Shown here: positions 17,701 to 29,700 of the stretch, in pieces
Layout: the number at the start of each line of letters is the position of its first letter
Numbering within the stretch: position 1 is the stretch's first letter
IMG/VR virus record: IMGVR_UViG_3300025070_000126
Span: 1 to 33,822 of that record
Reading direction: 5' to 3' (one strand)
DNA length: 33,822 bases
Origin: a virus
The notes under the pieces: generated by a model
Told to the model about the DNA's origin: nothing
Seen by the model: only the letters and a program-made list of their open reading frames with translations
Databases searched by the model: none
Program-made: the position numbers and the translations under genes

Positions 17701-20700
17701 TTCATGTTCGGTTCAACACCGCTACCGGAGATTGCAGGGGCTAATCCTTGCGCTGAACGGTTGGATAGTTGAGTAAACGCTCGTATGATTGTCCCAAACG
17801 GTGAGCCACCCTCTACTGTATGTTCTTGCCCTGTATCATCTACTACTGTAATACTTTCAAACTGAATCTCTTCATTTGGTATTTCAAGAATGTTACGCAA
17901 CAAATCGGGGTGACGAGATGCCATCTGTGGGTGTGATAATTCTTGGGCTTGGATGATAGGGAACATAGCACTGTTGGTAGATTCAAAGGTAAAGCGGTTA
18001 TTACCGTACAGTTTTTCACCAGTGGTGTAAGCGTTACCACCTGCTACACGAGTAACAAACGGTACAGCACCCAACCCTCGTGCGTTTGGTGCAGGAAGGC
18101 TAAGGTTGCCACCATCCATTCGCTTCCAAACTACATGTTCGATACTAAAGTTTTGAGCAGGTGTACGCTGTGATAACTTGTAACCGTTGGTATCACCAAG
18201 CCAGTAATCATCATTAGTGTAATCGTAATTATCAATTTCAGCATCAGTGCTTGATAACTCAAGTTCTTTTGTAATATTACGAGTCACATTGGTGACATCC
18301 TCAAGTAGCATTGTACCGGGGCTAATATCAGTGTCAAAGAATAAATCACCTGTGACAGCAAAACAAGGTTCTGCGTTGTAGAGATTTGCGTCTTGGTCGC
18401 CAGTTAATGCAGTGTGTAAAACATAGGCGGCGTTTGGTACATCAGCAGTAGGTGTTGCTGTTCCTGTAGCAATCAAGGCTTCTACATTAGGACCAGCGTT
18501 GGCGGGGGCTATGTATCGTTCAGCATTATGGAATCGTTCATCCCACCGTGTTGTACCAGCAAAAGTGATAGCAGTAGCGGCGGCTACACCGGCACGAGTT
18601 TTTGATACTACGGAAAGCCAATCACCGGTTGCTGTTATACCGTCACGGTCGGTCTTGGCTACAAGTGCCAACTCACTTTCATTACTGATAACAAGCATTG
18701 CTCGACTGAATACACCCTGTTGATGGTGGAGTTTCTTATCAAGAATATACGATGTATTGGAATCTGTTGCTTCTAATATGTGAGGTGGTTTAGCACTCAT
18801 TATGTCCTTTGTACTTTCAACATCAGTGAAATCGTAATTATCGTACCAAGTGTCACCACCGACTAAACCGATATTCCAAGTGTACGGTGTGGTAAGCGCA
18901 ACATCATATGATACATTAGATGCTTCTTGTCCGTTGACTCTTGGACTTGCTTCGGGGCTGTTATACATTGGGTACGAACTTGGTAGATGACCCAATACAC
19001 TCATACACGAGGCTGATGAGCCATACGGGGTAAAACCCATTTTAGGATGCCAAGCACCTTTTCCAGCACCATATCCTTCTGTACCTACCTTGAGGGAGTT
19101 GAGGTAAGAATAACGCTCTCCCGCCCATCCTACAGCCCCTACAGGGCGTGTACGGTCAATAGCATCTACTAAACCACCAAAGTGAACTTGAGTCATGTGG
19201 TTACGAGATGATTCATTTTCGTTGTTGAAACGGTGTACGCCCGCTTTCGACCATACATAGATATTACTTGGAGAAGGGTGAACTAAGCCACCACCGCCGG
19301 GGTCATATCCCGGTGTCGGGAAAGTCATAGTTGCACTTTGACATTTGTTATGCCAAGTGGTTATGTCTTCTAAAAGAGGTAATCCGCTTATTCTATTCGG
19401 TGCGAGGTAAAACTTGATTTTGTATGTACCGCTATCATTCCATATTTCTCGGCTGTGATAACACCCAAAAGAGGATTTTATGTATCTATCTGCTTCTGCA
19501 ACATCTGTTTCGGTATAATCTCTTCCACCTGTATCGGTTCTTATCCAACCACACGCTGGTATTTGTTCTAATTCTGCTTGCGTAGCACCTGTAATAGTTG
19601 CTACAATATGAACTTCGGAATTATCAACATCTCCGGTTGTATCATCGAATGCTTCACCACTGAATACCTTACCGAGTAAATCATCAGCGAGATTATTATA
19701 TGAAACAAAGTTGGTTTCAATCCAACCGTATCGGTCTTGACGCATTGCGTTACCCATAGACGGTAGGAATGTTCCACCCATTGCTTTAAGCGCACCTTTA
19801 CCGGGGTTTTCATTGATGGCTTGGCCGATGATAGTCGCCAGTTCCTCACCGTTTTGACATCGTGTGCCATCTACAACGATGTAATCACTGTCAAAGTTAA
19901 GTGCTGTTTCGCTGTTCGCACCTTCAAGAATAGTTTTAGCCATAACACCCGAAACACGGAATGCTGTGGCATTAACTTGATTCCATGATTCCAAAGCGTA
20001 ACGATAGTTACTGTTGGGGTTTGGTGCGTTGAAAGACATTTGATTATCAAGCCATGAACCACCCGGATGATACCCACCATCCATATGAAATGTCATGTCT
20101 GCACTCATAGCGATACCGTAGTATGCGACAGCACTATGTTTGTAAGGATGGGCTTTGTAATAATCAGCGGCGTTATCACTTGTTAATTTACCAGCGGTTG
20201 GGTTTGTAAATACTTCACCATAATGAGAACCGTGTTCCGGTCGCTGTTGTAAATAACCTACATTTGGTATTCCTTGCGGTGGCGACCAGTTTAGCGTAGT
20301 ACGCCAATGGTAACGCTGTCTTGCGGTTTGATATGTTGAATCGGGCGGGCCATACAAATTGTCACTGTTGGTAATTTCATTTGGTAAGAACTTACTATGA
20401 GGTACTTTACTCCAAGTGTTGCCAGTAGTAACAACATATCCGGGGTGTGGTTCGACAGCCGCATTTGAGTTGTCGTCTTCGGTGAATGGGAATGCTTGAC
20501 CCGGCCCATAGACAAGGTAAGTGGTTTTGTTTTCAATATAATTAAATGTTAAAGTAACCGGGTCTGTGCTTGCAGTGGCGGCGGCACTCAATACAAATGT
20601 AGTAGCGTCGGTGATGGATGCTACTGTAGCCCCATCGGGAATACCTGCACCTGTCACTGTCATACCAACAACAAGTTGGGCTGTTGAATCCATGTTGACG

Positions 20701-23700
20701 GTAGTGTTACTGTTAATGTCACAGGTAGCGTCAACGATAGGCTGACTGTCGTGATAGCGGGCGGTAGGATGAGCGAAGCGAAGCACCAACGGTACAGGCT
20801 GTTGGCGAACAATACCTGCGGCGTATCTTGCTCGTACATCACCTGCCGCCGCCGCATTCAATAAAGCGAAGTCGGCATCCAAATTGCCACCTCGTAGGTC
20901 GGGTGATAGGATGCTGTCTTTGTTCGACACTGGGCTGTTGATTGACCCTCGGTGCTGATTGAGAAGGGCTGTGCCGGGGAAGAAAGCGAGCAGTGCATTA
21001 CAATCCACCATAGCGAATGACCCGCTAATTTCATTGGCGTTTTGAATACCCGCTGTTCCTGTTGGCCCACCGGAATACGGGTGAGTGTAGAACGGCGAGT
21101 AGTCGTTCTGTGTCCCGTCGTTAATGTCGAGTGTAACACCAGTGAACCCACCACCAAAGTAAAGCGGTACACTGTGGTCTATACTGTCTCTTGCACCACG
21201 GAAGAAAATGATAGGTTCACTGTCAACGCTACCATATGAACGATAACCGCATATTGCTTCACGCTCAATTCCGGGTTGGTTTGGTTCAGCAAAGCGAGTA
21301 AGAACAAAGTCATCATTTACATCACCGTTAAACGCTGTTCGCCATAATCCATTACCGTGTCCATCGGTATATGTCAAAGAGGTGTGCGATACAGTGCTTT
21401 TAATTGATTTAACTGCACCTCTCGCTATACCATCAGCGGTAGCATATGAAAATACCAACTCTTCTCCGAATGAACCTTCTTTAGCAAGACTATCAATTGA
21501 ATCCGCTTCTTGTCCGGCTGGAATTATAGCGTGTGCTATTTTATTGGTTTTTGAAACAAACTCATTTTCTATGTTGCCGCCTGTTGAGTCATAATTATTA
21601 AACAGTAAAATCGGATTGTTTAAGCAAGGTAGAATATGGTCGCCAGTAATAGATGTGTAATTTTCACCTTTGAGATTTCTTCGCCAAGAAGTAACCGATA
21701 AAGGAGTATTAGATGAATCTACCAGTACAGGAGTGGCTGTGTTTGCATTAAACCCTCGACCCTTACTTCGTAATTGAAGTACAGTGTATGGTAAATATCC
21801 TACATCCATTCGACGGTGTGAATCAAGTTCAGCATCGCTATACGGTTTGTTAATAGGGTCAGTAGCAACAAGAGTCCAACCTACTGTTGTTTCATGTAAA
21901 GTTGTATATTCACCATATTCAAGGTGGGCGGCTTGAATACCCCAGTCTTTATGCAATGTAGCCTCAAACATTTGAGAAAGCGGTAATGTGTTTCTTGATG
22001 GAGTATGCGCTCGTATTTTGATAGCATCGGGGGCTACACCCCATTGCCCAAATGTACGCCCATCTGCGGCATACATCTCTCGGCAATCAAAGTTGAGTAA
22101 ACGGTTTGGGTCTTCATGGTTAATTGCCGCCGCAGTAACAGCCGCCATCAATTCATCAGTAACAAGCGTTGTCCAGTTAATTCGAGGTGAAAGTAATACA
22201 CGCAGTTGCACATTGTCGGTTGGATTTACTTTGGTAGTATCGTCTACTGTTCCGCTGTTTACAAAGTGAGAAGAAGTGAATGTATCTCCAACCACTCCGT
22301 AGAAAATATGTGTTCCGTTGTTATCGTTTTGTGTACGGTGTGTGTAAGAAACGGTATGCCCGACAATACCTTTTATTCCGGCATTACCATCAGCGTCAGT
22401 ATATCCTGTAGTGCCGGTAAAGGTATCATTGATTTGGAGAAGGCCGTTTGTTTTCGGGAATCCGAGATAACCGAGAACATCGGGGTGATTACCCATTACC
22501 CCGTCGCCAACTCCACCAGTATCAAACGGTGCTTGTAGTACAACTGTTAATTCTGTTCCCGACCAAGTAACACTTGCATCAATACCAACAGAAGGTGCGG
22601 GTACACCATTCCAGCGATTACCACGGTATGACGCTTCTGTAAGGTCGCCTGTTGTATCAATGCGACCAGTAACATCACCAAAACCGAGCATGTGATTACC
22701 AATGGTAAATCCTCCTTGCCCTACATCTCGGTCATCAAAATATACACATATTTCATTGTCAAGAGTAGGCGGTAATATAGTATTATCATTACTAAAATTA
22801 GTTCCCATATCTCGATAAATGTAGCGTACACCGTAATTATTACCACGGTGGTCTTCAAATTGGAATCCATATAGTTGTCCATCACCTACATTTTCAACTT
22901 GAGAATCTGTCACATGGTCCGAATAGTCTGCTATTGATGTAGGTGCTGTATTACCTGTAGAAATAGCATTAGAGTAGCGAGTATCAAAGTCTGTATTACC
23001 TCGCTCACCAAGACCCCATACACCTGCATCGGGGGCGAAACCCGGAATACCAGCGGCTACCATACCACCAAAGTTGATTCTACCTACGGCCTGTGTACCA
23101 GTTCGTAATCCTTCAACAAGGGTCTTTGACGGGCTTTGCGATTCAAAAGACTCATCATTGATTGTATTGGCATTCATTCCACTACCATTAAACGCTGAAA
23201 TACTTCTTTTTGTATTTCTTCCTTGTATGGTACTGGACAAATCATTTTGCCTTACATCAAAGTCACCATTACTTACAAAATTATCATCTGTTTCTTCTTG
23301 CGTAACATACTCTCGGAGTGTAGTAATCGGTGCAAATGGTCTGCCATGCTTGTTAATAGGCATAGGTGCAGGGTGCATATTCTCACCACTGGTTTCGTCG
23401 GGTTGACACCAAAAGTTTCGGAAACGCCCACCGTGACCGATAAGGAATTGGGGTTTGTATTGAGATTGACCCTTACTGTTGTCCAACCATGTACAGAAGT
23501 TACGACCACTTGCACCCGGTATGGTAGAATGTATAACGATAGAATGACCTGTGTTACCGTCAAGGTCTTCTACAACTCGACCCAAATGCGCTCGTAAATA
23601 ACCCATATGGCTACCACGGTCTTGAGTATCAAATGCTTCGTCAGCAAACCACCAAGGTGCAGGGTCGTGTATAGAACCAGTATCAGCGTTCATAGCACCG

Positions 23701-26700
23701 GTAGTAAGAGCGTTCTTTGCACCACCTTGATTGATTAAACGAACAATCTCTCGTGCGGCGGCTTCAATATCTGTAACACCTTCTTTGATACCTACTTCAC
23801 CAAAGTCAATAGTAAGACGACGCACGAAATCCATTTTACTCCAATGGTCGAGGTGTTGCAAACGACTTTCTTCATGGTTAGAAAGTAATAGACTTTGAGA
23901 GCGAATACCCTTTAAGCAAAGGAATGCTGAAATGGCTCGTGTGCCATCCGGTGTGTCCATCATAGTACTGGCATCACGAAGAGTAAATGTATCGGGATTG
24001 TTTGCAAGACGAGACTTTTTCAAAGCACCAGCGAGTGTTTGTGTAGCACCAAGTGATTTTCTTGATAAAGCGTGTAATCGGTCAGCCCAGTAGGGTGAGG
24101 CTACGGCTGGCTGAACACGAGGTAATGTACTGTCTGCAACAGTGAAAGAACTACTTGTTCCTTCATTCATAAAACCAGTATGAACATAATGACCGTGACC
24201 CTTACCCATAAAGTACGAATTATTTGTCGTAGTGAATGTTAATGTTTGATTTGAATTGGTTGCCGTAGTGTCCTTATCAAGATACAACAAACCTGCATTG
24301 ATATCTATTTCAATAATTTTAGAACCACTTGCTATACCCGTTCCGCTTACAGTCATACCCACTGAAAACTTACTCAATCTTATACCAATAGTACCATTCA
24401 ATCGTATAATTCTTACATTACCACCAAATACATGAGTATCAGTTCCCGTAGCGGCATGGTCGGTATCACATGCTTCGGTAAACGAGTTTCCTATTAGTGC
24501 TAATTTTGTTTTCCCTTGACCGGGTATAGCATAAGAGTCATGATTCAAGAAATTACTAATTGGGTTTTCACCACCAGCATTCGTTCCCATTACATCTTCG
24601 GATGTGTTACCTGCTATGTTATGCACATATGCACTTTCAATAAACTTTGATTGCTGTGTTCTACGCATGTATGGATTTTCACTTGGGAAACCATTTGCTA
24701 CATCTATTTGAGTAGTAAAGTAATGCGGTGCGCCACCATTCTGTTGCACCAAGTATCGGTCAATATCTACAATACCATCAGCAGTAACAATGTGCCGACC
24801 GAAACCGATGTGCGGTGTAGCGGCACTCGATTGAACCTGCATATGTAAATCATGGAAAGCAATGAACTCACGGTCGTGTGCTACATCAAACATCAAAACT
24901 CGTGCGTGGCCTTTGGTAGCGAGATAAGGGTCGAGATAAGCAACAGTCGGTGCTTGAGATGATGATAGTCCCATTGATTCGTAATTTAATTCAATGGTTT
25001 TGTTTACATGTTGAACAAAGTTGTTGGCGGTTTCAAGACATGAATCTCCAATTAAAAAGTTTTCAAGTGGTATAGAATCACGAGGTCGAGTCGCTAAAGC
25101 ACCCTTTCCGCCATTAAAACCTGTCCAAACTTGACCTTCGCTTAACACACCACGAGATTTAGCAAACAACCCTTCAACAGCATGAGGGTTATTCATTGTC
25201 ATGTTCATCCATATGGTATCACCGTTTCGTAGCCCGCCTTGAGCATAAGGGTATAACCATGTACGGTTGAGGATAGCATCGGGGTCGTTTTCAGTAACAG
25301 TTCCAAAACTTACTCGCAACGGGTCGCCGGATGCAATAGTAGTTGCATTAGTACCATCAAGTGTAATTACTGTGTTTGTAGCGTGTCCACTACCAGCATA
25401 CGGTGATTCAATAAATGCAACCTTTCCTACATATTTGATGTGATTAGCGTCACTCACATCCTCTATAAAGAGTTCATCACCCGGTCGAAGGTTGATACCT
25501 ACAGTATTGGCCTGTGGCATAAGAGTAGCAGTTGCAGGTGCTATCGAAAGAGTAGTTGCACCTACCGCACCCGCCGCTGTAAATGTCCATTGCTCACCAC
25601 CTACCGATGGTTTGAAAGTTGTCGCACTAAACTCATTGATGTAAGCATTAGCAGGGTCAGTAAGTGAATACAAAGCACGACAGGCTTTTTTCAATCGTAT
25701 TGTTTTACCTTTAAAATTAGTTGTAGAAAAACTTGAAGGTGCGGCGCAGACAAATTGATTTGCCGTTTCACTCACACTTGCAATGTTTCCGAGAAAAATC
25801 ATTTCGATAGGCGTGTCAGTGAGAACTTCGGCAACAAATATCATATCACCATTCCCGAATGTAGGATTATTGGAATCAGTCTCATAACCACCTATTTTAC
25901 TAAACGGCACTTCGGGGAATGTAGATGCATCATCAACAGTAAAATAATATAGTGACTGATTATTGTCTAAACCCGCAGATACTTTGTTTACTTCTAAAAT
26001 AGTTGATGAAGCGTTCTTTGATTGTATGCGAGGGGCGTGGGGATTGGTAAGCGGTCCTTCTTTGAACTCCACTGCGCTTACATATTGACGCAATCCGTAA
26101 TCGAGGTTGCCGCCTTGAGTTTGCATGTTGGCGGGGTCGTAATAGTAAGGTGAGCGATTTTCTAAGTCGGATGACGGTGTACTTTCATCCGATGCAATTG
26201 GAATAAGCGTTTCGTTTCGATAACCACCCGCTACATACAGTAAAGCACCTACAATAGCATCTGCGAAGAAGTCCTCCGAAAAGCCACCAGTAAAACCACC
26301 CGATACATTGGTCGGGATGCGAATATAGCCATCAGTAGCAGGGTCGTTTTGGTATATACCCCATTGGTTGTTTGACAGGAAAACACGACGATAGCGTATT
26401 ACATCCTTCATGTTTCTATGCTGATTCTCCGCTGATTCAGCACTTGGGAATAACTTTGGGTGTGAAACATATATGTCAGTGTGATTAGTACTTACTACGA
26501 TTTGAGTAATAGTGGTTGATGATACATGCTCGTTACTATTTGCGTTAAACCCGTATGCTGAATGAGCATTACGGTCGCTTACAGCGATGTCGTCTGCCCG
26601 ACGACCGACAGGAGTTGGATTCCATGAGTGTGCGGTATAGGTAGCATCAAGGTGTATTTTCATACTGTTGTCCGGTCCGGGGAAAATACCAGTAGGTGCG

Positions 26701-29700
26701 TGGTCGAAAAACTGCTTAGGGAAAAGAGGAACTTCAACCATTGCACGAGTACTGGCATATTGCGTACCCAATTGATAATCATGATTAACAGTGTCCATAC
26801 TTTGGAACATTCTATCGTTTACTGTACTACCGTCTTCGCAAAGGTTGTCATCACCAAAGTGAGGGTCGTTGAATAGTTTTACACTTATTTCATATTCATC
26901 TTCTGTGGCATTTGTAATAATACCAACACCGTTTAACCATTCATGAAATGATGTGTAGGCTGTACCGTTTGCATCTAAAAACGACCTTAGTTCTTCTATA
27001 CTTGCCCCACCGCTTGTATCAACAGTAAACACAAACCCACTACCAGTTTTTTCGCTATAGGCGGCACTTGCCCCGTCTTCAAGGTAAACACGACCTACTT
27101 TTGGAAAACAATATGTTCCCCACGATGCCATATCTGTTGACAGGTTATTGAGGGGTTGAACTGACATGTATATCCTATCGGTATCAGTATTGACACTCAC
27201 AGCCTGTACAGCGCAACTACGGCGGGTTGAGCCGGGTAATCGCATTAGCGGGCTTGGGTCATAGGTAGGTTTGGTGTTAATCGCACCCTGCCCCGGCCCG
27301 CCAAGTGTTACAGTAACTACAGGGGCGTTTGGCTCAATCTCTTTGACGATGTGTGAATCCGGTGAGCCGCTACCGGTGATGTTGACATTTTGATTAGCGA
27401 GTCCTTCTGCGATACCCGTCGCCAATACAGTGACGGTTTTTTCATTTGTACCGGGGTCTTCGTCTTCTTTTATTGAGCGAATACGAGTGCGGCTCATGAG
27501 GTACAGTAACGATGCGATACTTGGTGAGTTACCTTCTGTTTGATTTGTACGCATTTTCGATAACTGATTTGTTCGGGTTCTGTCGGATGGCTGAACAAAT
27601 ATAATACCGGAATACTCGTGTGTATTATAGACGACATTATCTATAATGTCAAACATTTCAAAGTTATTACTCGCATCAGTAGTTGAACCTTCATCGAATA
27701 CTCCTGTACCAGTATTGATTACAGCCGCCGGTTTAATAGACTGTAAACCTATTTCAGTCATATTTTTAACAGAATTATCAGCATTTGGTTCTATACATAA
27801 TTTATGATATGCTGAATCGTGTACGCCGTTATTATGTGACGCTGTAAGGTGTTGAGGTGTTGTATTACCATCTGTTGTTGCGTTACCGGGTGGCGTATAA
27901 TTGACAGGACAACGACTAAAATCTACTTCACTGTCAAGTTCATACCCTCCGGTATTATCACCGATTAACGAATGTTCTGTCTCTAAATGATGTGTAGTGG
28001 TCGTTTGACTGTTACCTGTCATAATGAGGCCACCGGGTGCAAACAATGTGGTGTCTTTTGTAGCATCGGCTAAGTCTGCCTCAATGACATCAAGCACTGT
28101 AGTAGAGCCGGTAAGAACATAATTACCACTCGGTACAGTCTTTTCTATCATCAAACAAGGTGTTGTTTTACCCATACTCGCACCAGTCAAGTCAACCGCA
28201 TTGTAGTGTATCTCAACATACGGTGCAAGGCTATGTGTGGTTTGAAGAGTAGGAACTTTGAGTAAAGCAATACGGCTCACACTTTCCGGTCGCAAATGAT
28301 ACAACCGTGTATCATCATTGATGTCACCTTCAAACTCCGGTACTGGACCTTTTAGCATAAATGGGCGGTAATCAAAGTTTGTACCACCAATAGCAATGGC
28401 TTGCTCTTTACTTTTTGCTAAACCATTTGACACTACAAAAGTTGCAGGTGTCGAATTGATAAAATTAGCCACTGTCACCTGTGTACTTTCTTCATAGAAG
28501 TCGGATAGAGCGTTCATTGCAAACAAATCAGCAATACCCTTTGTATTACTGTCATATCCCATTTCAACAACATCTGCCGTTCCACCCATGATTTGGTCTA
28601 TTGAGAGGTATGCGGGTTGAGGATAGCGGCGCATATACTCATGACCTGTGATATGAGAATATCTATGTCGCCCACTGTGTCCTACTTGATACAAAACATC
28701 CAATGTAGAAGGCCAAGAAACAGCAAACGGGTTGCTTGGTGAATTATCAGTAGTAGCCATTTGAGTAGAGTACACTAATGCGTGTTGTGAAAAGTTACTC
28801 TCGTCAATCACCATTTGACCCGTTTTATCAAATATTTGACTACCGTAGTGTGGAGGTTGATACGGCTTACCTGTTCCATTATCAATCAACAAATCAGCAT
28901 TTACAACGACAAAGTAGTTGTCAATATCAGCAGTACGGGAATGTAATAGCCCCCGCTTACCCCCACTAATGTTAAAATCAATGTGAATACTACTTACTGT
29001 GATTACCCCAGTAGAACCGTTAATTGACTCTATTCTTGCTCTTTCCGGCGGAGAAGCGTTTGGTTTTTCCGTATTCCGGTTAATAGAACCCGGATTGATG
29101 AGAATGTTGTATGGGGTATGAGGTATAGCAAGTGTCGCTTCTGTGCCGGGTGTGGTGGCAAAATCGGTAACTTTGTAGTTACCCATACTGTAAGGAGTGG
29201 CTGTGAATGTAGTTGTAGCACTGGTGCTGTCATACGGTTTACCGGTCAAGCGAGCAATGAGGGCTTGAGCGTCAGTAGCGGCTACGGTAATGGTAGTTGT
29301 CGTACCATCAGCGGCTACAGTAAAGGCGTTAAAGTCATAGGATTCTTCTACAATATCCAGTGGTTCTTCAAAGCGATACATACCTTTTGTTGTATCACTG
29401 TTGACGGGTACAGTACTTACAGCCATTTGCGAATCGAACTCACTATTAAAGTGAATAGCCTCGATAGCCCCTCTAAACTCTCCACCTTTACCGCCGATGT
29501 ACACATGTGCTGTTGAGTCTGCTATTCTACTTTCAATGTCAATTTCTTGCGTTGCTACAACATGTCCGTTGACATACAAAAAAACAGAACCCGCTGTAAC
29601 TCCTGCTACTACATGATACAATCCACGGTGTTTGAAATTGAGGTTTGTAGCATCGTTGTAAGCGGTATTGTCTTTCAAGTATCTATTGTAGGTATCATGT

